A DNA stretch of 62,239 nucleotides. Origin: JAKAJA01 sp037440125. GTDB taxonomy: Bacteria > Acidobacteriota > UBA4820 > DSQY01. Where the stretch lies: positions 1 to 62,239 of the forward strand of contig JBBIUU010000004.1 of NCBI GenBank assembly GCA_037440125.1, read 5' to 3'. Numbering within the stretch: position 1 is the stretch's first letter; every line of letters begins with the position of its first letter. The notes below the pieces were generated by a model, which worked only from the letters and a program-made list of their open reading frames with translations, was not told the DNA's origin and did no database searches. Positions 42,677-51,245 of this stretch are shown one piece after another. The position numbers were made by a program, and so were the translations under genes.

Positions 42677-44120
42677 GGTCGTCCTCCTGCAACGCGGATT
42701 TTACGGCCCCGGGGGCCTCCAAGTCAACGCGGGACGGGCGTTCCGAGACCGCCGCGAGGGCCCCCGGGAGGTGAGAGGCGGCGGGGGAGGTGACGGTGCA
42801 GTCCACGCCCCCGTCCCGGAACGCCAGGGAGAGCTCCGAGCCCTGCGCGAGCGACGCGGCCCGGGTCACGGGACGGCCCGAGGCGTCGAAGGCCGCCGCG
42901 TAGCCCCGCGAAAGGGTGGCCAGGGGGCTGAGCGAGTGGAGCAGCCTGGCGCCCGCCTCGAAGCGGCCCCGCGCGCCCTCCACGAGGGACCGCACGGCCG
43001 CGCGGAGGCGCCCGTCGGCACCGTCCCTGCGGGCCTCGAGGGCTCCTGCCCACCGGGCCAGGACCTCGGGGGAGAGCGAGCGGCGGCAGAGCTCGAGGCG
43101 CTGGAGGTCCCGCCGCACGCGCGATTCGAGCGCCCTGGGCAGGGAGAGATCGGCGCGGTCGGCGCCCTCCTGCAGGAGGCCCACCCGGCGCTGGAGCAGG
43201 AGCCCCAGGCGCCCCGCGTCGCACCGGCCGAGGCGTTCGCGGGCCGTGAGCACGCGGCTCTGGAGCAGGTGTATCGCCCGCCGGAAGGCCTCCCCCGCTT
43301 GGTGGCGGGCCTCCTCGGTCTTGCTTGTCAGGAGCTCCGCGGCCACGGAGGGCGTGGGCGCGCGAAGGTCCGCCGTGAGGTCGGTCAGCACCGTGTCCAC
43401 CTCGTGCCCGACGGCCGAGACGACGGGCACGAGGCAGGCCGCCACCCGTCGGGCCAGGGCTTCGTCGTTGAAGGCCCGGAGGTCTTCCGCGCTCCCTCCG
43501 CCCCGGGTGAGGAGGATGACCTCCACGCTGGGCCTCGACTCGAGCCTGGCGAGGGCGGAGATGAGGCTCGCGGGCGCCGAGGCGCCCTGGACGAGGGCCG
43601 GGGCCACGACGACGTCGAAGGAGGCCGCGCGTCTCCGCAAGACCGACAGGATGTCCCGCAGGGCCGCGCCCTCGAGGGAGGTGACGATGCCCACGCGGGC
43701 GGGGAAGTCGGGGATGGGGCGCTTCCGGGAAGGGTCCGTGAGCCCCTCGGCCATGAGGCGCCTCTTGGCCTGCTCGAAGGCCATCTGGAGCGCGCCGAGC
43801 CCCGCGGGCTCGAGGACCGTGGCGTAGAGCTGGAGGTCGCCGCCCGCCTCGTACACCGACAGCTTGCCGCGGGCGAGGACCACCGTACCTACCTCCGGCT
43901 CGAACCCCAGGCGCTGGGCGTGGGTCCGCCAGAGGACGCCCTTCAGGGAGCTCCGCTCGTCCTTCAGCGTGAAGTAGCAGTGCCCCGAGGCCGCGCGCTT
44001 CCACGCGCTGATCTCGCCCTCGACCCAGAGGTCGGGGAAGGCCGCCTCGAGCTCGCTCGAGAGGATGCGCACCAGCTCGGAGACCGCGTAGACGGGACGA
44101 CCGGACCACTCCTTCGGCAT
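42663..44120 (-). CDS. xseA: Exodeoxyribonuclease VII large subunit XseA
   Basis: A 485-residue nuclease subunit degrading single-stranded DNA. The N-terminal OB-fold (VYAVSELVRILSSELEAAFPDLWVEGEIS) is followed by the catalytic core with VGIVTSLEGAALRDI, ILLTRGGGSAEDLRAFNDE and VSAVGHEVDTVLTDLTADLRAPTP, then long coiled coils and the conserved LSRGYAAAF near the end. It begins at ATG 44120, next to a repeat-interrupted gap. The small subunit xseB is not in the window. Confidence 0.96.
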   Translation of the reverse strand: MPKEWSGRPVYAVSELVRILSSELEAAFPDLWVEGEISAWKRAASGHCYFTLKDERSSLKGVLWRTHAQRLGFEPEVGTVVLARGKLSVYEAGGDLQLYATVLEPAGLGALQMAFEQAKRRLMAEGLTDPSRKRPIPDFPARVGIVTSLEGAALRDILSVLRRRAASFDVVVAPALVQGASAPASLISALARLESRPSVEVILLTRGGGSAEDLRAFNDEALARRVAACLVPVVSAVGHEVDTVLTDLTADLRAPTPSVAAELLTSKTEEARHQAGEAFRRAIHLLQSRVLTARERLGRCDAGRLGLLLQRRVGLLQEGADRADLSLPRALESRVRRDLQRLELCRRSLSPEVLARWAGALEARRDGADGRLRAAVRSLVEGARGRFEAGARLLHSLSPLATLSRGYAAAFDASGRPVTRAASLAQGSELSLAFRDGGVDCTVTSPAASHLPGALAAVSERPSRVDLEAPGAVKSALQEDDRGRE

Positions 44121-44130
44121 GGAGAAAGGA

Positions 44131-44313
44131 TAATTCGGAATTCGGAAAGCGGAAAGCGGAANNNNNNNNNNNNNNNNNNNNNNNNNNNNNNNNNNNNNNN
44201 NNNNNNNNNNNNNNNNNNNNNNNNNNNNNNNNNNNNNNNNNNNNNNNNNNNNNNNNNNNNNTTCCATTTCCGAAATCCGAATTCCGACTTCCGAATTCCG
44301 ACTTCCGAATTCA
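44131..44313. repeat. GAATTCG / CGAATTC arms on both sides of an assembly gap
   Basis: Left arm 44131-44161 (AATTCGG, AATTCGG, AAAGCGG, AAAGCGG) and right arm 44262-44313 (TTCCGAAATCCGAATTCCGACTTCCG...) are complementary in sense, with 100 N between. A long hairpin of this kind is a likely reason the assembly broke here. Confidence 0.85.
44162..44261. other. Assembly gap (100 N) inside an inverted repeat
   Basis: Fixed-length N run located between the two arms of the GAATTCG-family repeat. True size is unknown; the genes on both sides are complete, so little may be missing. Confidence 0.9.
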
Positions 44314-44314
44314 A

Positions 44315-45076
44315 ATGCTATCCTTCGGGGCGGAGGTCATCCTGATCATCGCAGAGCGGCTTATCGAGGGCAGACTCATCGCGAGGTACAAGCGCTTCCT
44401 GATGGACGTGCGCCTGCCCGACGGGAGCGTGGTGACCGCGCACTGCCCCAACTCGGGGAGCATGGAGGGGTGCCTCCTTCCGGGCGCCCCGGTGCTCGCC
44501 TCCGAGGCCCGCAACCCGGACCGGAGGCTCAAGTACACGGCGGAGTGCATCCGCCTGCCGACGGGCTGGGTCGGCATCAACACCCACCGCACGAACCTGC
44601 TCGTGGGCGAAGCCCTCAGGGCGCGCGCCGTCCCCGAGCTGGCTGAATATACCGAGGTCCGCGCCGAGGTGCCGTACGGCCGCAACAGCCGCATCGACTT
44701 CCTGCTCACGGGTCCCGGGCTCCCGCCCTGCTACGTGGAGGTGAAGAACACGACCTGGCCCACGCCCGACGGCGGCACGGGGTTCCCCGACGCCGTCACC
44801 GAGCGCGGGCTCAAGCACCTCGGCGAGCTCCGGCGGGTGGTGAGGGAGGGCTGCCGCGCGGTCATGTTCTACCTCGTGAACCGGGAGGACGGCGCTTTCT
44901 TCCGCCCGGCCCACGAGAAGGACGGGGCCTACGCCAAAGCCCTCGTCCGGGCCGCCGGGGCCGGCGTGGAGGTCATCGCCCGCCGGACCCTCTTCGCGCC
45001 GCCCGAGCTCACGGTCGGACCGGCGGTCCCGCTCATGCGCGTCAAGGGCAAAACTTTAGTCCCCCTGGTCTCGTAG
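44315..45076 (+). CDS. sfsA: SfsA family DNA/RNA nuclease-like protein
   Basis: A 253-residue SfsA protein. GRLIARYKRFLMDVRLPDG, HCPNSGSMEGCL, GWVGINTHRTNLL and SRIDFLLTG...CYVEVKNTTW are family blocks; the last has the PD-(D/E)xK-like nuclease core. SfsA was named for sugar fermentation stimulation in E. coli. ATG 44315 lies at the end of the repeat arm without a ribosome site. The conserved region starts only at about residue 17, so the true start is uncertain; GGAGG at 44329 may serve a non-ATG start. Confidence 0.9.
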   Translation: MLSFGAEVILIIAERLIEGRLIARYKRFLMDVRLPDGSVVTAHCPNSGSMEGCLLPGAPVLASEARNPDRRLKYTAECIRLPTGWVGINTHRTNLLVGEALRARAVPELAEYTEVRAEVPYGRNSRIDFLLTGPGLPPCYVEVKNTTWPTPDGGTGFPDAVTERGLKHLGELRRVVREGCRAVMFYLVNREDGAFFRPAHEKDGAYAKALVRAAGAGVEVIARRTLFAPPELTVGPAVPLMRVKGKTLVPLVS

Positions 45077-45097
45077 GGTCGTTCGAGGGAGGGATTC

Positions 45098-47113
45098 ATG
45101 CGCAAGTTCATCCCCGTCGTCGCGGCGGCCGCCCTGGCCGTGACCGCCGCCGCCCAGTCTCCACCCGTCCTCTTCCAGACCCCCATGTCGCCGCGCAACG
45201 CCAACTACGCCATCGAGGCCAGCCTCGACGCGAAGTCGCACGTGGTGAAGGGGACCGAGAGGATCCGCTGGCGCAACATCCAGGGGGCGGAGGCCAAGGA
45301 CGCCTACTTCCACCTCTACTACAACGCCTTCGCCAACAACCGCTCGGTCTTCATCTCCGAGTCCGGCGGGCAGCTGCGGGGCGACCGCTTCGACAAGCTG
45401 CACTGGGGGTACTGCCGGGTGACCTCCATCGCCCAGATCGTGGACGGAAAGTCCGTCCCGCTCAAGCAGGAGTTCTCCGGCGAGGACCGCACGGTCATGA
45501 AGGTGGACCTCGCGGCCCCCGTCCCGCCCGGCGGGGAGGCCGAGTTCGAGGTGGCCTTCGAGGACCAGCTGCCCAAGGTCTTCGCCCGGGCGGGCTACGC
45601 AAGCGAGTTCAACATGGTCGGCCAGTGGTTCCCCAAGCTCGGGGTCTGGCAGGGCGAGAAGGGCTGGAACTGCCACCCGTACCACGCCAACAGCGAGTTC
45701 TTCTCCGACTTCGGCGTCTACGACGTGACCCTCACGGTGCCCAAGGACTACGTGGTGGGCTCCACGGGCGTCCAGTGGGCTGAGGAGGCGAAGGGCGACA
45801 CGAAGACCCTCAAGATCCGAGCCGAGGACGTCCACGACTTCGGATGGACGGCCTCGCCCCACTTCGTCGACAAGACCGAGACCTACGACGGCGTCAAGAT
45901 CCGCGTCCTCATGCAGCCCGTGAACGCCCCCCACATCCCCCGCTACATGGACGCCGCCAAGAAGACGATCGAGCTCTACGCCAAGTGGATCTGGAAGTAC
46001 CCCTACCCCCAGATGACCATCGTGGACCCGCCGGCCGAGGGCATGGGCGCCGCGGGGATGGAATACCCCATGCTCATCACGGCGGGGACCTCGCCCTTCA
46101 TGACCGCCGCACTCAGGTTCCCTGAGATGGTCGTGGTGCACGAGTTCGGCCACAACTGGTGGTACGGCATGGAGGCCAACAACGAGTTCGAGGAGGCCTG
46201 GCTGGACGAGGGTATCAACAGCTACTACGAGACGCGCATCATGGACGAGTGGCTAGGCAAGGACGACTCCATGATCGGCGGCTTCGCCGGCTGGCACCTC
46301 GGTGACGTGCAGCAGCAGCGCGTCCCCTATATCAGCATCCCCGACGTGGACCCCATCGTCCTCGACTCCTGGAAATACATGAACAACGGGACGTACGGGG
46401 CCATGAGCTATGGGAAGTCCGCCATCGTCCTTTCGACCCTCGAGGGCATCCTCGGGCGCCCGAAGATGGACGAGGTCATGCGCGCTTTCTTCAACGAGGT
46501 GAAGTTCACGCACCCCACGACGGCCGACTTCCTCCGCATCGTCTCCCGCGAGGCCGGCCGCGACATGGACCCCGTCCTCAAGCCCCTCCTCTACGGCACG
46601 GGCACGGTGGACTTCAAGGTGGCGCGCGTGAAGAACGTCTCCCGCGAGGAGACGGAGGGCTACGACCTCACCGCGAACCCTCCCAGGCTCGTCGGCGACG
46701 AACCCAAGGGCAAGGGCAAGGAGAAGGCCTCCGACAAGAAGGACGCCAAGGCCGACGGCAAGGCGAAGGCGGACGAGCCGAAGGGCAAGGACAAGGAGCG
46801 CGTCTTCGACTCCAAGGTGACCATCCAGCGCAAGGGTGAGCTCGTCCTGCCGGTGGAGGTCCTCGTGACCTTCAAGGACGGGACGACGAAGCTCGAGAAG
46901 TGGGACGGGACGGGCCGGTACATCACCTACAAGTACGAGGGGGCCGAGGTCGTCAGGGTCATCGTCGACCCCGACACGAAGATCCCCATGGACCTCAACC
47001 TCCTCAACAACGGCTGGGCCACGAAGAGCGACGGGCTCCCCGCCCGCGCCCTCACGACCCGCTTCCGCGTCGTCGCTCAGGGCCTCATGGTCCTGATCGC
47101 CAACCTCCTGTGA
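45098..47113 (+). CDS. Secreted M1-family metallopeptidase (aminopeptidase N-like)
   Basis: A 671-residue exported peptidase. The signal peptide MRKFIPVVAAAALAVTAAAQ follows GAGGGAGGGATTC. VVVHEFGHNWWYGM near residues 344-357 is the gluzincin HExxH, with the third zinc ligand in EAWLDEGINSYYE. AAGMEYPMLI is the exopeptidase (GxMEN-like) loop, here GMEYP. Near residues 530-565 a Lys/Asp-rich low-complexity insert (KGKGKEKASDKK...) separates the catalytic part from a C-terminal beta domain. It may work with the POT transporter in peptide scavenging; this is inference. Confidence 0.93.
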   Translation: MRKFIPVVAAAALAVTAAAQSPPVLFQTPMSPRNANYAIEASLDAKSHVVKGTERIRWRNIQGAEAKDAYFHLYYNAFANNRSVFISESGGQLRGDRFDKLHWGYCRVTSIAQIVDGKSVPLKQEFSGEDRTVMKVDLAAPVPPGGEAEFEVAFEDQLPKVFARAGYASEFNMVGQWFPKLGVWQGEKGWNCHPYHANSEFFSDFGVYDVTLTVPKDYVVGSTGVQWAEEAKGDTKTLKIRAEDVHDFGWTASPHFVDKTETYDGVKIRVLMQPVNAPHIPRYMDAAKKTIELYAKWIWKYPYPQMTIVDPPAEGMGAAGMEYPMLITAGTSPFMTAALRFPEMVVVHEFGHNWWYGMEANNEFEEAWLDEGINSYYETRIMDEWLGKDDSMIGGFAGWHLGDVQQQRVPYISIPDVDPIVLDSWKYMNNGTYGAMSYGKSAIVLSTLEGILGRPKMDEVMRAFFNEVKFTHPTTADFLRIVSREAGRDMDPVLKPLLYGTGTVDFKVARVKNVSREETEGYDLTANPPRLVGDEPKGKGKEKASDKKDAKADGKAKADEPKGKDKERVFDSKVTIQRKGELVLPVEVLVTFKDGTTKLEKWDGTGRYITYKYEGAEVVRVIVDPDTKIPMDLNLLNNGWATKSDGLPARALTTRFRVVAQGLMVLIANLL

Positions 47114-47121
47114 GGCCCGCC

Positions 47122-48081
47122 ATGCGCTGGATCGAAGCGATCAAGAACGGTTTCCTCTGTGGGCGCCGCGGCCTCCTGGGCGCCTGCATCTTCTACCTCG
47201 AGGCGCTCCTCCTCAGCTCCCTGGCCCTCGCCCCGCTCGCCTCGGGCCTCCACCGGGTCCTGGACGAGGCCCCCACCGCGGCGCCCCTCGCGGGCGGCGC
47301 TGGCCTCGACCGGCTCCTCGAGACCGCCGTCAACCAGCCGGGCATATGGTCCGCCGGATTCGGGACTGTGGGGTTCGCCTTCCTGCTCCACGCGGTGCTC
47401 GCGCTCCTCATCACGGCGGGCGCCACGGGCCTCATCGCCAGGGCGCCCGAGGGCAGCCCCTGGCGGGCCTTCTGGCGGGATGGCGCGTCGCTCTTCCTGC
47501 CCTTCGCGGGCCTGCTCCTCATGAGCCTCCTCCTCCTCGTGGCCGTCGGGATCCTGCCCTCCCTCCTCGTGGCGGGGCTCGGGAAGGCACTCAAGGAGAG
47601 CGTCTCGGCGGGCGCCTTCTGGGGCGTGATAGGGGCGTGGGCCGTGATCTTCCTCTTGCTCCTCACGGTCTTCAAGGGCGCCACGGGGTTCACGCAGGCG
47701 AGGCGCGCGCTCGGCGACGGCTCCGAGGGCTTGGGCCGGTGCTTCCTGGGGGGCGCCAAGTTCTCCCTGAAGAAGTTCGTGCCGTCCTTCGGGTTCACCG
47801 CGTTCTTCCTCCTGCTCAGAATCGCCACCGTCTGGGGCCTCTACATGGCCGTGGCGCCCGGCTACGGGACCGGGGGCAGGGCCTTCGTCTCCGCCCTCCT
47901 CCTCCAGATCGCCTTCGCCGTGCAGGCGTATATCCGCGTGTGGGAGATCGGCGCGCAGGTCGGCTACCTCAAAGCGTCGGGCGGTGCGTACGAGCCGCCC
48001 CCTGTGGCCGCTCCGGCGCCCGTCATCATCCCGGAGGCCGAGCCCGAGCCCCCCATTCAGGAGCCTCTGGTCACAGCCTGA
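47122..48081 (+). CDS. Multi-pass membrane protein of unknown function
   Basis: A 319-residue protein with about six hydrophobic segments (roughly 20-40, 80-103, 125-150, 165-188, 225-248, 255-275) and a Pro/Glu-rich cytoplasmic-looking tail (PPPVAAPAPVIIPEAEPEPP). ATG 47122 has TGAGG six bases upstream; an alternative GTG at 47110 overlaps the preceding stop. It looks like the uncharacterised DUF4013-type or glycerophosphoryl-membrane families, but I do not recognise it with confidence. A strong terminator follows. Confidence 0.75.
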   Translation: MRWIEAIKNGFLCGRRGLLGACIFYLEALLLSSLALAPLASGLHRVLDEAPTAAPLAGGAGLDRLLETAVNQPGIWSAGFGTVGFAFLLHAVLALLITAGATGLIARAPEGSPWRAFWRDGASLFLPFAGLLLMSLLLLVAVGILPSLLVAGLGKALKESVSAGAFWGVIGAWAVIFLLLLTVFKGATGFTQARRALGDGSEGLGRCFLGGAKFSLKKFVPSFGFTAFFLLLRIATVWGLYMAVAPGYGTGGRAFVSALLLQIAFAVQAYIRVWEIGAQVGYLKASGGAYEPPPVAAPAPVIIPEAEPEPPIQEPLVTA

Positions 48082-48106
48082 GAACCACCTCTCTGAAACG
48101 ACCGCC

Positions 48107-48145
48107 GGCCGGGCACCCGCGAGGGTCCCGGCCGTTTTTGTTTTT
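48107..48145 (+). terminator. Strong Rho-independent terminator
   Basis: GGCCGGG/CCCGGCC stem, one bulged C, ACCC/GGGT inner stem and GCGA tetraloop, followed by GTTTTTGTTTTTC. It ends the M1 peptidase-membrane protein transcript and lies between convergent genes. Confidence 0.95.
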
Positions 48146-48163
48146 CGAACACGAAGAGGGGGA

Positions 48164-49267
48164 CTACGGCGAGGCGGCTCCCGAGAGGTTGTCGACCATC
48201 TTGTAGAGGGAGCTCTTCTCCTCGGGGGCGAGGTGCTTGCTCGACTCGAAGAGGAGGAAGCTCAGCAGGTGGCTCAGGCTCCCCTCGAGCGCACGCCCCC
48301 GCTCGTCCACGCGGGTCTCCGCCACGTTGGCCTGGAGGGCGTAAGGGTCGAGGCGCCCCTCGGAGTCGAAGTGGACGCCCTCGAGGACGGGGGAGTCGGA
48401 AGAGCCCATGGCGCGCTCGAAGAGATCCTCCACGGCCATGGGCGTGAGGTGCGTCGCGAGGTAGGCGCCGATCTGAACGAACACGCGGTTGTAGCTCTCC
48501 ACGGCGGACTCGAGCGCGTGGGCGTCCTCCACGTCGTCGCGTCCGTCGCCGCCCCGCGCCTCGGGGACCTGGACGTAGCGCGCCATGACGAAGGCCATGA
48601 GGAGCCGGAGGGTCTCGAACTCCTCCATGTTGGAGAGGTGGATGATGTCCCGCACCGTGCGCTCGCCATCCACGAGGGAGAGGATGGCCCGCTCGGCCTC
48701 GAGGAACTTCACGTTCGTGTCGCGCTTGTCGTGCGGGGCGATGCGGGGCACGACGCGGTCGCCGGGGATGATCTCCTTGATCCTGGGCCACTCGTCGAGG
48801 CGTCGGATCCCCTCCATGATGATGTTGGTGGTGGAGGTGGAGAGCTTGATCTTCTCCTCGTAGGCCTCGGGCGTCTCGTCGAAGCCGAAGCGGCCCTCGT
48901 GCACGGAGAAGACCGAGTAGATGATTTCGAGGACCTGGTTCTTCACCGCCCACCAGAGCTCTTTGGGGGTGAGGATGCCCATCTGGACGAGGATGCGGCC
49001 CTGGCGCTTGCCCGGCTCCACCATGAGTCCCGAGCGCATGTTCTGCTCGGGGGTGATCTTCCCGTGGCGCACCAGGAAGGAGCCCAGGCTCTCGTCCGGG
49101 TCCGTGGAGCTGGCGAAGATCATCTCGCCGCGCTCCCAGTAGATCTTCCGGGTGCGGTCCCCGTGGTTCAGCACGAGCGTCCCGGTCTTCTTGATGAGGT
49201 TGATGAAGGTCAGAAGATCCGGGGCGCTGACGGCCTTGAGGGACCCCTCGATGATCCGCTCGGACAT
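48164..49267 (-). CDS. DUF4388-domain protein
   Basis: A 367-residue soluble protein. The ATG at 49267 follows GGAGGAGCG. The N-terminal 100 residues (IIEGSLKAVSAPDLLTFINLIKKTGTLVL, KIYWERGEMIFASSTDPDESLGSFL) are DUF4388/PATAN-like, with the second half of this region matching the layout of the protein at 15762. Residues 100-240 add a helical repeat region (VFSVHEGRFGFDE, ERTVRDIIHLS). The C-terminal 120 residues are helical with no family I know. Proteins with this domain often act in polarity or gliding-type signalling; the role here is inferred weakly. Confidence 0.78.
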   Translation of the reverse strand: MSERIIEGSLKAVSAPDLLTFINLIKKTGTLVLNHGDRTRKIYWERGEMIFASSTDPDESLGSFLVRHGKITPEQNMRSGLMVEPGKRQGRILVQMGILTPKELWWAVKNQVLEIIYSVFSVHEGRFGFDETPEAYEEKIKLSTSTTNIIMEGIRRLDEWPRIKEIIPGDRVVPRIAPHDKRDTNVKFLEAERAILSLVDGERTVRDIIHLSNMEEFETLRLLMAFVMARYVQVPEARGGDGRDDVEDAHALESAVESYNRVFVQIGAYLATHLTPMAVEDLFERAMGSSDSPVLEGVHFDSEGRLDPYALQANVAETRVDERGRALEGSLSHLLSFLLFESSKHLAPEEKSSLYKMVDNLSGAASP

Positions 49268-49333
49268 CGCTCCTCCATGCTTCAGAATAGCGGAAGGTCC
49301 GGCCGTTGCCAAGGTTCCCCGCACGGCGGGTTG

Positions 49334-49362
49334 TTGACTCGCGGTCGGGCCGCACCTATCAT
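49334..49362 (+). promoter_or_regulatory. Strong promoter at the LOG-like gene, predicting a leaderless mRNA
   Basis: TTGACT (49334-49339), exactly 17 bp, TATCAT (49357-49362). Transcription would start near 49369, the first base of the GTG start codon. Confidence 0.65.
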
Positions 49363-49368
49363 TCAGGC

Positions 49369-49788
49369 GTGAGCAAGGGACGCCGCATCGCCGTCTTCGG
49401 CCGGGCCGATCTCCAGCCCGGGACCCCCGACTACCTGGACGCCATGGAGCTCGGGCGCCTCATCGCCCTCGAGGGATGGTCCGTCCTCACGGGCGGCTAC
49501 GGAGGCGCCATGTACGCCGTGAGCCTCGGCGCCGCGCGCGCGGCCATGTACCATTTTGAGATGGGTTCCGGCCTCTGGGCCCTGTGGAAGTCCAGGTTCC
49601 TCCCCCCGCGAATCCTCGTCCTGGTCGGCCCGGCCTGGGGCCCCATCATGGACGGCCTCATGGGTCCGGGCGCGCTCGAGAAAAATCTGCTAGAATGGAC
49701 AGCACGCGCCGAGGGGAACGGTCCGGCGCTCGGCGCCCTCCGCGGCGCCCTTAGAGAAGGCTCGCTCGATGGCCAAGTCCAAAGATAA
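49369..49788 (+). CDS. Shortened LOG-like Rossmann-fold protein
   Basis: A 139-residue protein related to the LOG/TIGR00725 nucleotide-binding group. RIAVFGRADLQPG and GRLIALEGWSVLTGGYGGAMYAVS match the first half of the family fold. The usual PGGxGTxxE active-site motif is absent; after EMGSGLWALWKSRF the sequence jumps to RILVLVGPAWGPIMDGL, as if about 40 residues had been lost. GTG 49369 is chosen because the promoter start falls on it and no Shine-Dalgarno exists. It overlaps lepB by 20 bp. Whether it binds any nucleotide is doubtful. Confidence 0.68.
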   Translation: MSKGRRIAVFGRADLQPGTPDYLDAMELGRLIALEGWSVLTGGYGGAMYAVSLGAARAAMYHFEMGSGLWALWKSRFLPPRILVLVGPAWGPIMDGLMGPGALEKNLLEWTARAEGNGPALGALRGALREGSLDGQVQR

Positions 49789-50632
49789 GGCGCGCGCCGC
49801 GCGCCCCCAGGAAGACCCTGCCGGCCTCGCCAAAGGGGTGGTCCGGGAGTACTGGGAGACGATCTGCGTCGTCCTCATCTTCGTCCTCTTCGCCCGCACC
49901 TGGATCTTTCAGAACAGCAATATCCCGAGCGGGTCCATGAAGAACACGCTCCTGGTGGGGGACCGGCTGCTCGTCAACTCCTTCGTCTACGGCCCCGCGC
50001 TCTCGGGGCTCGAGCGGGCGATCCTGCCGATCCGGTCGCCCAAACCCGGCGACATCGTGGTCTTCAAGTTTCCGGGCAACCCTCAGGTGCCCTTCATCAA
50101 GCGGGTCATCGCGAAGGGGGGCGACGTGGTCCAGGTCGTGGACAACCACGTCTTCGTCAACGGCACGATGCTCGTGGAGGGCTACACGCTCCTGCCCTCC
50201 GAGATCAAGGGCGCGCACGTGGACCCGCCGCCCGTGCTCCCCGCCGACAAGGTGCCCGAGCTCCCCGACTACCTCTCCCAGCCCGAGCGGTTCACGACGG
50301 AAGTCATGCCCGACCGCGTGGAGGTCAACATCAAGGATCCCCAGGGCGGCGAGCTGATGGGCAAGGGGACCTTCGGGCCCTACCGCATCCCCGCGGGGCA
50401 CCTCTTCGTCATGGGCGACAACCGGATGAACAGCGAGGACAGCCGGTACTGGGGCGCCCTCGACGAGCGCATGGTCCTCGGGAAGGCCTGGGTCATCTGG
50501 TGGTCCTTCGCGGAGGGGGATTACGACTACCTCAGGAACTCGGCCGGCGACACCCTGCGGCGCCTGTTCGACAAGGTGGGCCACTTCTTCGGAAAGACGC
50601 GCTGGGATCGCATCGGGATGCGGCCGCGCTAG
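49769..50632 (+). CDS. lepB: Signal peptidase I
   Basis: A 287-residue membrane-anchored leader peptidase removing Sec signal peptides. A transmembrane helix (about 31-45) precedes NSNIPSGSMKNTLLVGDRLLV with catalytic Ser56. FIKRVIAKGGD carries the general-base Lys111. VMGDNRMNSEDSRYWG near 219-234 is the C box. The region from about 133 to 195 is longer than in short Gram-positive enzymes. The start overlaps the LOG-like gene. Confidence 0.96.
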   Translation: MAKSKDKARAARPQEDPAGLAKGVVREYWETICVVLIFVLFARTWIFQNSNIPSGSMKNTLLVGDRLLVNSFVYGPALSGLERAILPIRSPKPGDIVVFKFPGNPQVPFIKRVIAKGGDVVQVVDNHVFVNGTMLVEGYTLLPSEIKGAHVDPPPVLPADKVPELPDYLSQPERFTTEVMPDRVEVNIKDPQGGELMGKGTFGPYRIPAGHLFVMGDNRMNSEDSRYWGALDERMVLGKAWVIWWSFAEGDYDYLRNSAGDTLRRLFDKVGHFFGKTRWDRIGMRPR

Positions 50633-50675
50633 AAGCCGTCCGGCCCTCGGCCCCTCGGCGGGAAGCCCGGCGTCC

Positions 50676-50684
50676 TGTTAGAAT
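50676..50684 (+). promoter_or_regulatory. Extended -10 upstream of the YdcH-like gene
   Basis: TGTTAGAAT (TGn plus TAGAAT) ends 21 bp before the ATG at 50706; no convincing -35. GGGAGG is the ribosome site. Confidence 0.4.
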
Positions 50685-50705
50685 CGGGGATCAGGGAGGA
50701 AACGA

Positions 50706-50942
50706 ATGCAGTTGACCCAGCAGGTTCGGGAGTATCTGGCCAAGACCGACGACGACTTCCGCCGGCTCTACGAGAGGCACCAGGAGTTCGAGCAGGAGTT
50801 GGACGCGCTGGCCAAGAAGGGCTTCCTCAGCGCTGACGAAGAGCTGCACGTGGCCGAAGTGAAAAAGAAAAAGCTCACGATCAAGGACCAGATGATGGTC
50901 ATCGCCAAGAAGTACGAGGCCCAGATCAAGGGACTCCAGTAG
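50706..50942 (+). CDS. YdcH family (DUF465) small coiled-coil protein
   Basis: A 78-residue helical protein; FRRLYERHQEFEQELDALAKK and ELHVAEVKKKKLTIKDQM are the DUF465/YdcH core, predicted to form a coiled-coil hairpin. Abundant in proteobacteria, function unknown. GGGAGG lies upstream. The Fis-type HTH gene starts 30 bp downstream. Confidence 0.85.
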   Translation: MQLTQQVREYLAKTDDDFRRLYERHQEFEQELDALAKKGFLSADEELHVAEVKKKKLTIKDQMMVIAKKYEAQIKGLQ

Positions 50943-50972
50943 GCAGCGGGTTCAGAGAGGGACGGAAAGGGG

Positions 50973-51245
50973 ATGCGGGTGGCCGGTACCCGGTTGCCCT
51001 TCGGTGACCCGTTCGCGGAGAACGCGACGCTCAACGGGCACCTGAGGCAGATGGTCGACGAGCTGGTCGGGCTGGGAATCACGTTGCGTGAGGCCCAGGC
51101 GGAGGTCGAGCGGCTCTACATCGAGCGCACCCTGGCGTCCTGCGAAGGCAACAGGAGCCGCGCCGCGCGGAGGCTCGGCATGCACCGCAACACCCTCAAC
51201 ACCAAGATTGAGCAGTTCCACATGAACGGGGACTCCCGTTCGTGA
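50973..51245 (+). CDS. Small Fis-type helix-turn-helix protein
   Basis: A 90-residue DNA-binding protein. The C-terminal LYIERTLASCEGNRSRAARRLGMHRNTLNTKIEQF is a Fis/NtrC C-terminal HTH without an AAA+ domain; the N-terminal 40 residues are a possible dimerisation helix. It could be a nucleoid or regulatory protein. The stop overlaps the thiL GTG, so it heads a tightly coupled gene chain ending in pilC. Confidence 0.85.
   Translation: MRVAGTRLPFGDPFAENATLNGHLRQMVDELVGLGITLREAQAEVERLYIERTLASCEGNRSRAARRLGMHRNTLNTKIEQFHMNGDSRS

Noticed and set aside
49369..49788. Full-length cytokinin-activating LOG enzyme
   Set aside because: The PGGxGTxxE catalytic motif is missing and the protein is about 40 residues short.
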